Of a stretch of DNA of 64,000 bases, positions 35,501-48,107 are shown in pieces (position 1 is the stretch's first letter; each line of letters starts with the position of its first letter). The notes under the pieces are model-generated. The model did not search any database. It was given only the letters and a program-made list of their open reading frames with translations, and was not told the DNA's origin. The translations under genes and the position numbers were made by a program. The stretch is from Carya illinoinensis. Taxonomy: Eukaryota; Streptophyta; Magnoliopsida; Fagales; Juglandaceae. The stretch covers positions 1,922,001 through 1,986,000 of the forward strand of contig NC_056756.1 of the NCBI RefSeq assembly GCF_018687715.1, in the 5' to 3' direction.

Positions 35501-36725
35501 TGCTTTCCTCAATGGCACTCTTACTGAACATGTTTATATGGAACAACCTCCTGGGTATATTGATCCTCGCTTTCCCACTCATGTCTGTCTATTAAAGAAA
35601 GCCCTCTATGGCTTAAAGCAAGCTCCTCGTGCCTGGTTTCAGCATTTCAGCTCATTTCTTCTCAGACTTGGTTTTTCTTGTAGTCGCGCTGACTCGTCTC
35701 TTTTTGTCTTTCATCAGCAGTCTAGCCTTATCTATTTGCTTTTTTATGTTGATGACATTATTGTTACCGGCAACAACCCATCTCTTCTTGACAGCTTTAC
35801 TCGCAAGCTTCATTCTGAGTTTGCTACCAAGGATTTGGGCTCTCTCAGTTACTTTCTTGGTCTTGAAGCTTCACCCACTCCTGATGGTCTCTTTATCAGT
35901 CAGTTAAAATATGCTCGAGATATTCTTACTCGTGCTCAGTTGCTCGATAGCAAACCAGTCCACACCCCCATGGTTGTTTCTCAACACCTGATTGCTGATG
36001 GTTCTCCTTTCTCTGATCCTACTCTCTATCGATCTCTTGTTGGCACCCTTCAGTACTTGACCATTACGCGTCCAGATATTGCCCATGCTGTCAATTCTGT
36101 TAGTCAATTTTTGCATGCCCCTACTGCAGATCACTTTCTTGCTGTCAAGCATATTCTTCTCTATGTTAAGGGCACACTCCACTTTGGCCTTACCTTTCGT
36201 CCATCCACCGTTCCTAGTGCGCTAGTGGCTTATTCGGATGCTGACTGGGCTGGCTATCCCGATACTCGTCGTTCCACATCCGGCTACTCTATTTATCTTG
36301 GTAACAATTTTGTTTTTTGGAGTGCCAAGAAGCAACCTACTGTCTCACGCTCCAGCTGTGAATCTAAGTATCGTGCTCTTGTCATGACTGCTGCTGAACT
36401 TATTTGGCTTACACATCTTCTGCATGACCTCAAGGTCCCCATTCCACAACAGCCCTTGCTCTTATGTGACAACAAAAGTGCTATTTTTTTTAGCTCCAAT
36501 CCCGTTTCTCACAAGCAAGCCAAGCATGTTGAATTAGATTATCATTTCCTTCGGGAACTTGTTGTCGCTGGCAAACTTCGCACACAGTATGTGCCCTCCC
36601 ATCTCCAGGTTGCTGACATCTTCACCAAAAGTGTTTCTCGACCTCTCTTTGAATTTTTTAGCTCCAAGCTTCACGTTCGTTCAAATCCGACGCTCAGCTT
36701 GCGGGGGGGTGTTGAGGATACTTAG
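32600..36725 (+). pseudogene. Copia gag-pol polyprotein, one stop and two frameshifts
   Basis: Gag begins at 32600 (MASESSSHLLPFNTLIHMIT), with a CCHC knuckle CQICRTEGHYADRC and protease WFLDTGASAHMT. A TAG at 33581-33583 interrupts the frame, which goes on into pre-integrase (YDLWHARLGHVN) and integrase (HCDLWGPSPIKS, VFQSDGGAEF). A shift near 34375 moves to CPYTPAQNGRAERKH and FWVDAFSTAAYIINR; another between about 34800 and 34940 leads to the RT (NGTWVLVPRP, KWVFRTKYLPDGS, DVKNAFLNG, catalytic YVDDIIVTG) and RNase H (YSDADWAGYPDTRRSTSGYS, ADIFTKS). All catalytic motifs seen are intact, so lesions are few and recent. Confidence 0.93.
36700..36709 (+). other. Copia polypurine tract
   Basis: A G-rich run (TGCGGGGGGG) immediately before the 3' LTR, the expected site of plus-strand priming. 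Confidence 0.75.
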
Positions 36726-36909
36726 CCTTCCATTACGGTTTACCATATGTATCATATTTGACCCTTGATTATAGGCTAATATCTTGTATCCGTTTACTGC
36801 TCTTTCCATTTCCTTTGTAATCTATTTGATTTTATTTGATTCTGTAAATGATTACAAATAGAAAACTCTCACCACCCTTTACGTGTGGTGGTTTTAGCAA
36901 ATATTCTCA
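36710..36909 (+). repeat. Copia 3' LTR (32.3-kb element)
   Basis: 200 bp, 197 identical to the 5' LTR; followed by TSD GTGTT at 36910-36914. Confidence 0.95.
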
Positions 36910-37554
36910 GTGTTGGCTGGCAGGTTGCTATTGATACCCTGTTGTCTCGTTCTTTGTAATTGGCTTTCAGTAAATTTTACGAATCCATATTTTATTCTCC
37001 TTGATTGTTTAATGCTAGTAAATTTAAGGGAATAGACACTGTTGGATGGTATTTTTGGCACTGCCAGTGGCTCCACTCCACTGCATCTATGTAAGTATCT
37101 AACTTCTGAAATTCCTTCTATCACTTTTCGGAAAAAATATTAGAGGAGGACCTTGGCAAATTTTGTTAGGGATGTGAACATTTTCATAGTCTCCAAGTGA
37201 GATTTTAATATACATGTCAAGACAAAATCTCAATACAAAAGCCATTCTATGGGGTTTCAGTATTCTTCTCACTCAAACATGTACACTTCAACCAGTTCAG
37301 CTTTTGTATTACATTATTATATTCCATGGACAATCAAACTTGAAAATCTAAACTTGCATATTTTATTTAATGATGCAATAACGAAATCTTATTTAGATTG
37401 AGGGGTGTGTGTTTTTATCTCCAAACATATGTGAGCCAACTACGCACCGTTTATTTATGTCAAAGTGAATGCAGGTCCTTTGTGATGATCCAGAGTTGAA
37501 AGTAGAAGAGTCAATCAAATACTACAGGTCAAAATTCATTCTAGGCTTTGCTGT

Positions 37555-37596
37555 CTTCATGGGTTTTTATACGTAGGCATATAAAAACCCATGAAG
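37555..37596. repeat. Perfect 17-bp inverted repeat, 8-base loop
   Basis: Arms CTTCATGGGTTTTTATA (37555-37571) and its exact complement (37580-37596), loop CGTAGGCA. Confidence 0.9.
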
Positions 37597-38474
37597 AGTC
37601 AATGAGTATCTGTTGACATCTGATCGGTGTCGTATCCACACTGGTTCTACACGGGTGCGTATGCCTACACTTGTAGCCTTGCCATTTGTTTGTTTGTTTG
37701 TTTGTTTTTTTTATCCTTATGGCGAGTTCACTGAGCTGAAGTCATTTTCAACATCAAGCAATTCATTTTTTTTTTCCTCATCTCTGGCTACAGCAGCAGC
37801 TATAGTCACTTTCTCTTTGGACTCCATTTTCCGCCGTGGCCGCAGCTCAAATACAAAATTGAGGCGGATGTAGGCGAGATTAGTTTTTTGCATTAGATTC
37901 TTATTATAAACCAAAACAACAAAATTCATGAAATAAAAGTTTCCGCCCACAACATTCTGTAGAAGACAGTAATGAATCATTGATACCACTTTTGTATGAA
38001 GCGTACTGTCATCAATAGAGTCGTTATGCAAGAACATGATGAACATAGCGAGAGCGCATTGAAAGATTTGGACATAAATATCCCGACTCAAAGGCTACAT
38101 AATAGATGCGTACCAAAGTCAACCAGATTGCTTTTCTAATATCTTTTCCCTTTCCCAATGGAAAATAATAAAATAACTATCTATTTACTATTTTTCTACG
38201 ACCTTTTAAAAAAAATAATATTTTTTATATATTTATTTTAATTTTAATTTTGATTTTGATTTGATGACTGATGAGTTTGAAATTTTAACAAAAATTATTT
38301 TATTAATAAATTGTAAATGAATTGTAGTAAGGTGTCATCTTCCTAATCTTATAGTCAGCACAAAAATAAATATATATATATATATATATATGAGATTTAT
38401 ATATAAAAAAATCATTTTTAACGATGACTTTACTCCTTTAGAGAAAAATGCCGTACTTATATGATCTATTTTGT

Positions 38475-38665
38475 ACTCGTTTAGATTTAAAAAATATTTA
38501 ATTAATTATTATAATTTTTTAAAATTTTTATATAAAATATAATAAATAATTTAAAATTTTTAAATTTCAATTCATTTTTTTAATTTTAAAATAATAATAA
38601 TATTAAAAAATAATATTTTAATCAATTTTCATATTAAACTATCCCATTTAATCTCTAAATCCAAA
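38475..38665 (+). mobile_element. MITE of the dispersed AT-rich family
   Basis: Shares CTCGTTTAGATT at the left, AAATATAATAAATAATTTAA in the centre and TAATATTTTAAT toward the right with the copy at 26110-26325. Confidence 0.5.
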
Positions 38666-39037
38666 AGAAATATTATTCCTCTAACAGCTATAAAGGACAC
38701 GAATTCAATTTAGTTCGCTGTCCAAAGGGTCTTCCCCTTAAATAGATAGCCCCTGCTGAGGAACAATTACTGATGGTAGGCTCACATGTGCATGAGAAAT
38801 ATGTTATTTATAATTTGATTAACTATATACTGTAAAATTTATTATAATTACAAAAAATGAGAAATTTGATTTAGAATTCTTATTTTTTACACACTCTAAC
38901 ATATTTATGATGTGAAAGTTTTTTGTATTAACTATGCTATAAAATGATTAATATTTTTATTTTTTTAAAAGTTATAATAAATCTCATTCGTGCAATACTA
39001 TATACAGTCTTAATTTAAAAACTGTAATGTAGGCATA

Positions 39038-39155
39038 AGTAATTTTATTTTTAAAATTATTAAAATATTTCTAATTAAGTAATTTTATTTTTAAAATTAT
39101 TAAAATATTTCTAATTAAGTAATTTTATTTTTAAAATTTTTAAAATATTTCTCAT
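39038..39155. repeat. 40-bp unit, three tandem copies
   Basis: AGTAATTTTATTTTTAAAAT starts at 39038, 39078 and 39118; the first two copies are identical, the third differs slightly. Confidence 0.9.
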
Positions 39156-39498
39156 AAAATGATATTCTTTCTTCTTTAATAAATGACTTGTACATATAGT
39201 CTCTACTTAAAGATTGTAAATATAATTTCTCATCTGATTATAATTGGTGTATTTACACACTAATTTACACGTAGGAAAATTTTATGAAAGTTTTTTAATT
39301 GGTGGGATATGTTCTTATTTGTATTTATGAGCTTTGTTATTTATTATTTATTATTTTTTTATATTAATTGAAATTTTTTATTTACCAGTTATATATTATG
39401 TATTTGTTAAAAAAAATTAAAAAATTATGTATAAATTGAAAATAATTTTTCTATTATATTTAGCTCGTAAAAATAAGCGTAGCGGGGATTAGTGGGGA

Positions 39499-39529
<31 letters not shown>

Positions 39530-39707
39530 CAGAGACAAGAGGCATAGAGCTGGCTAATAAAGACTGTTATGTCCAAACCCATAAGGCGAGCCATGACCAA
39601 ACCATACACCATCTCCACCAACACCCCAACCGTTTTCCTTCTCACCGCCGTTACAAATGCCGTCGCCTTACTTAATTCTCTGTTAGTCTCCTTCTCTCCT
39701 TGCCTCA

Positions 39708-41317
39708 ATGCCTCACTCGGCGGGCCACTCAGCCACCGCCGCTAGCTTGTACTGTAGCGAGGATGTCGGCGACGTAGTCTCATTGGACGCAGATACGTGG
39801 ATCTCCGATCAAACTTCATCATCGTGTCTCTTCGTTCATCCTCCGCCGTCCGATGAGTCCACCATTTCCGCTCTCGTCGACTCGGAACTCCTCCACTTTC
39901 CCCACCCGGACTACCTCAGACGCTGTCGTGACCGCTCGATCGACGTCACCACTCGCCAAGACTCAATCGACTGGATCTTAAAGGTACACATGAGTTTGCT
40001 TTACTGAGAAAAAGTACGTGCGTAGGTAGGTATATATGGTAACATACATGACATATACGGTATCTAAAGGTAGTGCTGATGTTGAATTTTGGATTGGTTG
40101 GTGTCGTGGTTATCTGCGTACGTAACACAGGTGCACGCGTACTATAACTTCCGGCCGGTTACAGCGTTCCTCTCCGTCAACTACTTCGATCGTTTCCTCT
40201 CGTCTCATTCTTTACTGGTAAGAGTAATTTCCCGGGAAAAAACACTTGATTTTCGGAAGAAATTCCGGATTCACTGGGAGTGTGTCTGACACTGAGCTTT
40301 GCTGATCGTCTTGTTTTCATCTCAGCAGCCAAATGGGTGGCTGCTTCAGCTGCTATCGGTGGCGTGCTTGTCTTTGGCGGCGAAAATGGAGGAACCCGAG
40401 GTCCCACTCCTATTGGACCTCCAAGTGTTTGAGCCCAAGTTCGTGTTCAATCCCGAAACGGTGCAGCGAATGGAGCTCCGGGTCATGGCCATTCTCAATT
40501 GGAGATTGCGCTCGGTCACACCGTTCGATTTTCTCGACTATTTCATCTCCAAGCTCCCATCTTCTTCCACTCCTAAATCCGAACTCTACAACCTGGTCTT
40601 CTCCGCTTGCTCGGATCTCATTCTCAGAACCACCCGAGGTAATCCAAACCCAACCCAATCCCAACTACTTTTCGGAATCTGTTTTTGATAATACTAGATT
40701 ATTACTAACAGTTTAAGTTTATACTTTATAATATTCTGTTTCAGTGATCGATTTCTTGGGTTATGCGCCATCGACAATAGCAGCAGCGGCTGTGCTTTGT
40801 GCTTCTGCTGATGGTCCTGATTCGCCGGTGATCGATGGCAAATTGCCTGCTGTTTTTCACGAGAGAGTAAACAAAGTAGTATTCTGGCGTCTATATAATT
40901 TAATTTTAATTCGTTGTCGGGCTTGTTTCGTAAATGTCTCCTCTTTTGCGAGAAATTCAAAGAGAAGCGTGGTGTGTAGAATGTACCGTAGAGGAGGTCA
41001 TTGAAAGCGGTGTAATGCATTTTTGCTCTTTTTCTTTTCTTTTTACCCTTTTTCTATTTTGGGGACAGGAAAGGGTGAGAAGCTGTCACCAACTAATGGT
41101 GGAGTATCTTACCGACACGTGCACGGCAGCTTGGCCCAAAGACCGGAGATCTAAGCCGGCGGCTCCACCCAGCCCAGTCGCGGTGCTCGACGCTTCTGCC
41201 TGTGGAAGCTGCGAGACGCGTTCCGAGAACCCCGCCACGATTGGCTTAACCGTAGCGGAAGAGGAGCGGCCTATAAAGTGGCAACGATCCTCTGCCCCGG
41301 ATTTACAGGAGCACTAG
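39708..41317 (+). CDS. CYCD1: D-type cyclin (CYCD1-like)
   Basis: Five exons: 39708-39983, 40131-40217, 40326-40638, 40745-40875 and 41069-41317, all GT-AG with matching phases, giving about 351 residues, the usual size for the family. The N-terminus has LYCSE (residues 14-18), the LxCxE motif that binds retinoblastoma-related protein. The cyclin box runs from about residue 75: DSIDWILKVHAYYNF, SVNYFDRFLSS, SVACLSLAAKMEE. The C-terminal fold includes SVTPFDFLDYFISKLP and GYAPSTIAAAAVLCA. D-type cyclins activate CDKA in the nucleus to drive G1/S entry. Exon 3 has a CAGCAG acceptor (start 40326 or 40329), so one Gln may be optional. A GA run lies about 190 bp upstream. No lesions. The CYCD1 assignment is by overall likeness. 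Confidence 0.92.
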
Positions 41318-44300
41318 ATAAGCCGAAACCGGTTCTATTTATTTCTCATTTTCTTTTAGGGTCGATTAAAAGTTTTATTTTTTATAATTTGGATTATAAA
41401 ATGCACGGTCGGGATTGCAAGAAGGTTGGCAGGTATTAGGGAAGACTGTGTTTTTTTTAATATGTATTTTTTTCCGTTAATATCGATAAATGATATATAG
41501 TAGTTGATATGATGCTGTTATATAACTGCTTTTGAAGTCTCAGCTGCGGTGGGTTTCGGCTACTTTGTGGAGTTTAGTCAAACACGCACATTTACTGTCT
41601 ATGCTACTCTATAAGGAGGTCCAGACTCCAATTATGTTTCAATAATTCACAAAGCCCCTCTTTAATTCAATCATCTCTCTGCTGGGAACGAAGAAACCAA
41701 GGACTCTCTCTCTCTCGATTGGTGAGTGTTGTATTGGACCCATTGATTGTTGGTGCTCGACGGTTAGGTCTCGAATCCGTAGATGTCGAACCAGGATCCA
41801 ACCTAGATATTGGTCCAATTATGGATTGCTGAGACACGTGATAAAATTATATTATCAATTGCTGAGACACGTGATAAAATTATAGTAAGTGGTAAAAAGA
41901 AAAATCAAATTTGGTGGGGGTGGAGAGTTGGGCGGCATGACGTGGGCATGACGGGCAGAAGCCACGTATGAGGTGGTGAAACGGCCGGGAGAGAGGAGAT
42001 TTGGAGGGAAAGGATGTGAGTGGAGGAGGTTGGGGAGACAGAGAGGTAGAATGAATCGGGTCCGTACAGGTGTAAGAAGGGAGTTTGGAGAGTGAACGGT
42101 TGGAGTAGTGCCACTACACCTAACAATGGGGAAGGCAAAGATTTGATTGGATGTAGGGTGTGTGTGGTGACAGAGGTTGGGGGTGGAGACCACCACATAG
42201 AGGTCACATCACCTCGGAGCTTGTAAGCGAACAGAGCCCCCAAGAAAAAAAGAAGGGGAGAAAAAAAAAACCACACAATCTCGTGCTATTTATACTACCT
42301 CTAAACACCATATTTTTTAAAGTTTTTTTTTATTATTTTTATCTTTTATCAAATATTTAATATATTATATATATATATTAAATATTTGATAAAATATATT
42401 AAATATTTGATAAAAGATTATTATTAAATATATATTTAATATATAATATTTTAAATATATATATTGGTTAAACCTGCATATATATTTAAATATATATATT
42501 TAATATATATATATTTAAATATATATTTAATATATTAATATATAATATATTTATTATTAAATTATATAATATTTAATATATATTATATATATATTATTTC
42601 AATTATATATATAAATAAAGAATTGAATAATTCAATTAATTTTAAAAAAAGAGTAATACTACACAACTTTTTAACCTCTACATATTATTTTATTTTTAAA
42701 TTTTTAATACTTTTTAAATCTTTTTAAATTTATTCTTCTTAAATTAATTCAATTCTTTTATTCATTATTCATATGTTAAATATTTGATAAAAGAAAAAAA
42801 AATAAAAATTAAAAAAAATGTGATGTGTAGAAGTTGTGTAGATATTTTCTATTTAAAATTACCATTAGCGCCAGTTATTGAATAAATACAGAATTTATAT
42901 GAAAATAAATTAAATTTTTAATAATAAATTTTATTTTTTTAAATAATTACATAATATTTATATATTTTATGATAATATATAACATTACTCATAAGTTATT
43001 TATGCAATTCCAACACGTTACACTTATACATGCTTTGCTTTTACTTTACAGAATTTAAGATTATATTTAGATAATAAAGTGATTGTAGAACAATTTATTA
43101 TTTTATTATTACTTTCATAACTTTTATTACTATTAAAAATTATTTAATATTTTATTATTATTTTTTACTACCATTTATAAATTATTTGCAATTACATCAC
43201 TGCACAAACCTACTCTAAAAGACAAGTTTTCTGTGCATTATGCATCAAAATGGAATTTCACTTTTTTTTTTTTTTTTGGGTAATAGTCGGCGAGAACGCA
43301 CAGTCCCGAGTCTCCCGACATTAAAGCTTACAAAACAAAATAATAATAATAATAATAATGATGAGAAGGGTTCTTTTAGTTTTCGATAATTCAGTTTTAG
43401 CCCCCACAAACCATGCATCTTTTCTTGATCGACCCCTCTGCAGAGAGCTTTCTATTTTCTTCTTTATGGTTTGAAAGGGGGCTAAAAATGTGGAGCACAA
43501 TTGGCTGGGATTCCCCATAAGAGTGGTCAAGGTTGGGCCCCATTCCAGGCTGTTTAGAAAGTTGGGAGACGAAGCCTGCTTTCTTTCTTCGTCTAATTTT
43601 CCTGCATTGGCACTGGACCCGACCTGAGGAGACTCTTCAGTGTTCAGATAAGAAAGATTAATGAGGTAATTGTCGCAAGGGATTTCATTTCTTTTAGGTG
43701 GGGACATGTATAACGTGGAATTCTGTATTTTTATTGGGTCCTCGTACATAGTAATTATTACATGTTCTGTAGTACAATCACATACTTCTTCCAATGTTAT
43801 TTAAGAAAGTTTCTAATAAATAATTTTATCTGCCAAAAGAGTGGAGTATGCAAATGGAAAGCCTGGCCCGAGACCAGGGAATGGACCCCTCCCTGCTCAC
43901 AAGGCGACAGATTCACAAGCATACTTTTAGTGATTGTACGGAAAGTTTTCACCCCACAGGCTTTCCAAGAGTCTTGACTATTTAGGACTGACTCTAGTAG
44001 TGGCGGAGCCAAGCCAACGAATGAGACAAACCAGCATTGACAATCTTTTTGAAGGCAACTCATGGCCTCCGAACCGATCACCTCCCTCTTCACGTGAGCT
44101 CAAGAACTACACCTTCAACTCCCAATCCCCTCATCTCTTTCTTCTTCCACACAATGCGCGTCAATGTGGTTTGTCATTATTGTTATTGTTATTATTATTA
44201 TTATTGCCATTCCTATTGTCAACCCCTGCTTTGCTCTTTTATGGAACATGCAACGTTTTTTCTTGGTTTTCTCTCACATTTGGCTAAACTTCTCTCTTGG

Positions 44301-46574
44301 ATTGACAACAATTTTCTCAATGAATTATTACGTTCACACAATTATTTTATTTTATTTTTATAAAATATGAGCTATCGGTAATTTGGTAAATTTTGAGCTC
44401 AACGAAAAAATTAACTCAAAAGAAAATAAACCGACTCATCGTTTTGTAAATTCATTTTTGTAAGATTATTGTACAGACAAAGTAATTCTCATTGTCATAT
44501 GCCTACAATCATGAAATTTAGCAATCATAAGAGTAAGAGCAACAAGAAGAATGAGGTATCTTAAATGATTACAGCGAATTGAACAGTCTTGGATTGGTTA
44601 ACCGGATAGAAATGTAGGTAAGCTCCCAACAGAGGAATGAATGCTTGCAGAGACGGTCTTTTGTTAATGGTAGTGAAATTTAGGTAGTTCATCACCTCTC
44701 TCTCTCTGCTCCAACTTCAAGTAGATACAAGAGTAGACAATAACTTGGACAAAGTTTCGAAATTAACGGGGGATTCTGAAACTATAAATTATAATACCTA
44801 TAAAAACGGAGCAAATTAGATTATCAAAGATCCCACTTAGAAAAGCATGAAAATCCAATGGTTCAACCATAAGTTTTTGAATTTGGCGACCGATATCAGT
44901 TCTAAACCTACCTCTGTCCATTATGACTTCTACAGCATGCATGATTGATTGAGACAATGCACTAAAAGCCACACGCTTAAAATCTCCAAATAAAAAGAAA
45001 TTGCATTTGAAGGAAGGTGATAATTATTAAGCTTTTTTTCTCGCTTGTCTTTATACTCGACTCCAATGCTGACAGACACGTCGCTACCGTCTTACTTTAG
45101 TGGGTGCCATGGCAGCTCCCGAAGGTGAAAATTTTCTTCTTGGTTAAGAATCTGCTTATCTTATGTAAATTTGTGACTTCTTTGCACCTCCCTCACGAGT
45201 AACTTAGATAGTACTCATACCATCTTCATTAAAACGCATATCACACTTGCCTCCATCTTCGCATATTTTTTCACGTTGAAATTTGGACATTTTTCTTTCT
45301 ACTTTAAGGACGCCTCCCTTTCTAGTCTAACAAAAAGATAAAGAACGAGGGACGGCCTCCTATGACCAACCGGATACCATACAAACTACAAAGACTTTTC
45401 ATGGATCAAATGAAAGAAAGGGTCGATTCAACGACTTGACTCAATATTTATGCAATACTACAAACTTTAATATGCGTGGTTGAAGGGTTTGCTCAACTGC
45501 TCACCGCAGTTGAGACGATGAGCAGTTGAATATGGAAATAATACTGTTTCTCTAAAATTATATGCAAACTTTACTCTAAGTTGTCCTGTCACGGTTACCA
45601 AGTGGCTGTGAGAGATTGTTGAACATTTCCTTGATATTTTATGCGTGGTTGAAGGGTTTGCATTAATTTCATGCCCAATTTAGATTTTAAAATATGTTTT
45701 TAAAATTTTAGGTAGTAGATTAGAGAGTATCATATCTTCTTCTCGGGTTTGATGGGACCGTGTCAAATTCGTTAGGTGCAAACTCTGAAGTACGTAGTAG
45801 AATGCAATGCATGCTGGTATATACCATATAGGCTTCTGTGAGCTACGACCATGGCTTTAAAAAACAGTACAACAAGGCCCAACCCTTCCGACCCAGTCCA
45901 AATATATGAGACTTTCAAGAATCAAAACGAACACAACCCTCCTCGAATAACGAGCATTCTCAGTTCATCCGATTTTATAGAATTTTTGAAATCAAAACCG
46001 GTTACACTCTTTTTATATTTTCAAGAATCAATTTTTTACCTGTTATTCTCACAAACTTTTTATATTTGCAAGAATCAATTTTGTACATGATACTCTCACA
46101 AATCAAAATTTATCGATTCGGATCTAATTTGATTCCATTTTTTTATTTTAATTAAGTATCAATTTATATTATACATTGATATATATCATAGTATCATACT
46201 ATACTAATATCATAATATAATAAATAATCTTTTTTTTTTAATACTGACATATATTTTTTTTTTACCTTAATATTAACATAGTAAGTTAATTATATTATAC
46301 TATAACTCTTATAATATATGATTAAACAAATTACAAATATTTGTACTTAAGATTAAAACTTTATATTATAAATTATAATATAAAATTATTTCATATATAA
46401 TATATAATTATATATAAATATTATAAATAAAAAATATTTTTAATAATATTAAAAATTTAATTTATATATATTTTTAATCCGTCTATGAAAAGTACATAAC
46501 CGAAACCAGACCAAATCCGGTTAGTTTTGCAATGTAGAAACCACTTCGATTAAACTTTCGCCCAGTTATCGAAG
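41318..46574. other. Intergenic AT-rich DNA with MITEs and duplications
   Basis: No gene recognised. A 27-bp block with GCTGAGACACGTGATAAAAT is repeated at about 41828 and 41860. 42300-42620 is nearly pure A/T with many small palindromes. A MITE lies at 42659-42841. A 21-bp direct repeat with GCGTGGTTGAAGGGTTTGC stands at 45472-45492 and 45641-45661. Open frames at 43321-43794 and 43797-44093 (minus) show no domain. Confidence 0.55.
42659..42841. mobile_element. Short MITE with CTACACAACTT ends
   Basis: CTACACAACTT at the left and AAGTTGTGTAG at the right are exact inverted ends; ATA flanks both sides. The interior is AT-rich and non-coding. Confidence 0.6.
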
Positions 46575-47566
46575 TCACTGAACCTTGGCAAAGTCGATTG
46601 CTTGTTTCTCAGATGTGGGACTGATCTTATAAAAGTGCTGCAAATAATCCCTAAGCGCCACCTTCTTGTAAACTTCACGCTCCATGGTTGCATTGATCCT
46701 TGCAGGCTCAATCTCAGTCCGGGAGGGTGGATTGTAGAACAAAGCAATCGAGAATCGCTCGGCATCTATTTGGGTCACAACCCTGTGCCATGGGCTCTTC
46801 AACCTTCCATTGCTCATTATCTCTAGGATGTCTCCCACATTCACCAGCAATGTATCCCGTGGCCATGGCACAGCAACCCACTTTCGGTCCCTGAGCACTT
46901 GGAGTCCTCCGGTGGTGTCAAATTCCATTAGGAGAGTGAGAGCACTTGCATCCGTGTGTGGGGTGATGCCCAGGGCAAGGTCTGGCCTTGGACATGGTGG
47001 GTAGTAGTTCACTCTCACATTAACCTCACTATCTTTATGATGGAAATACTGCACAAAAACATGTCTTTCCAGTGAAAAGGATTCGGCAAGGGCTTCGAGT
47101 AGGTCGTTGAAGACCTTTCTTGATTCTTTGACGTATTGCTCTATGGCTTGCCTGTCATTCCCAGTGTGATTTATTTTGATGAAATCTTCTATTAAACTGA
47201 TGATGATAACAGTGACGATCGTCCATGATGTGAATCAGTAAACGTACCGGAAATTATTGGGTTTCTGAGGCCAAACATGGAGTCCCATTCTTTGGCACCA
47301 CTGGCTAGCTTGGCTAGCTCGTGGGCTCGACCCTCGGGCTCGGACCCCAGCCGTAACTTAGCCATATTGATGGATGGAAAGGTATTGAACTCATGGACGA
47401 GAGAGGGTGTGATTGGTTGGTCGGGGCGCAGTTTGATGAAGTTATCTGGCAAGTAATGGAGTCCTTGGCGTGCTAATTCCTGCACCACGGGGACTCTTGA
47501 GATTCTCAAACGGCCCTTTTGGTCGATGAAGCTGGCTTGATGGAAGCAACCTTTGTCTTCCTCCAT
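46575..47566 (-). CDS. 2-oxoglutarate/Fe(II)-dependent oxygenase, N-terminal domain shortened
   Basis: Two exons: 47566-47248 and 47188-46575, joined in phase across a very short 59-bp GT-AG intron, giving about 310 residues against about 350-370 for the plant DOXC class. The C-terminal half is complete: RVNYYPPCPRPDLALGITPH, iron ligands H and D in HTDA, the third His in SPWHRVV, and the 2-oxoglutarate-binding RFS (RxS). The N-terminal part has VPVVQELARQGLHYLPDNF and AKLASGAKEW, but the usual GFFQVVNHG stretch and the following 60 or so residues are missing, replaced by DSMFGLRNPIIS. Members oxidise hormones, flavonoids or alkaloids in the cytosol; the substrate cannot be told. The gap removes part of the jelly-roll support, so this may be a recent pseudogene, or the exon call may be wrong. 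Confidence 0.72.
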
Positions 47567-47930
47567 GTGTTCCCCTGTCCTGGGCTGTGGAATTGGAAAT
47601 CCTACCGGTGACTTGCGAGGTTCAAGCCGGTATAGATTCTACAGAAGAAAATGTAGATAAGACGAGAACAAACGAGTGGAGCAATTCTGTTGCTGCAGGG
47701 ATGGGACAATTTTTTGGGCTTGTCTGGACTGGACTGGTAAGCCTTTTTCACTATTGAACCACTCTATTAGTAACGATCTAATCTAACAGTTCAAGCAGGT
47801 GGCCTAATTGGACTGTCATTGTGGTTATGGGCCGATGGCAACACCAACGGCCCAAAGTGAATGACGATAAGAAATCTTGCATGATTCTTAACGTTCCTTC
47901 TCAGATAAATAGGCTTTGCTAGATACAGTC

Positions 47931-48107
47931 GAGAAATACAGTCAGCGTGCAGTCAGCTGAATAGAATAAAAAAAAAAATTATAAAAAAATTATTTTATAT
48001 TCAGAAGGATTTACATGAATAAAAAAAAATTATAAAAATAATTTTTTTTTATGTAAATTTTATATTAATTTACTTTTTTTTTCACGATTGCACGTTGACT
48101 GCATTTT
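47931..48107. mobile_element. MITE with about 24-bp inverted ends
   Basis: Left AAATACAGTCAGCGTGCAGT matches the reverse complement of the right end, AAATGCAGTCAACGTGCAAT, with three mismatches in 20. The interior is AT-rich. Confidence 0.65.

Larger units (their letters stand above)
32352..36909 (+). mobile_element. Ty1/copia element, full structure, 200-bp LTRs, TSD GTGTT
   Basis: LTRs are 32352-32551 and 36710-36909, both TGTTGAGGATAC...ATATTCTCA, differing at only 3 of 200 positions (all C/T). GTGTT flanks at 32347-32351 and 36910-36914. The primer site TGGTATCACGAGCC follows the 5' LTR at 32552; the polypurine tract GCGGGGGGG precedes the 3' LTR. Domain order gag, protease, integrase, RT, RNase H is copia type. 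Low LTR divergence shows recent insertion. Confidence 0.96.
36915..39707. other. Intergenic with hairpin, AT repeats and MITE
   Basis: No gene is recognised with confidence. Contents: a possible 53-bp exon-like segment at 37475-37527 (reads VLCDDPELKVEESIKYYR between AG and GT), a hairpin at 37555-37596, a TA run near 38370-38390, a MITE-like block at 38475-38665, a 40-bp triplicate at 39038-39155 and a GA run at 39502-39530 near the cyclin start. Confidence 0.55.

Noticed and set aside
37475..37527. 53-bp exon-like segment reading VLCDDPELKVEESIKYYR
   Set aside because: AG and GT borders are present, but no partner exons or known family could be found, so it is not called a gene.
37717..38091. 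124-codon open frame on the minus strand
   Set aside because: No domain or homologue recognised and composition resembles the surrounding non-coding DNA.
43321..43794. 157-codon open frame on the minus strand
   Set aside because: No recognisable domain, a run of ATT repeats codes the isoleucine tail, and no splice context; kept only as an unexplained frame.
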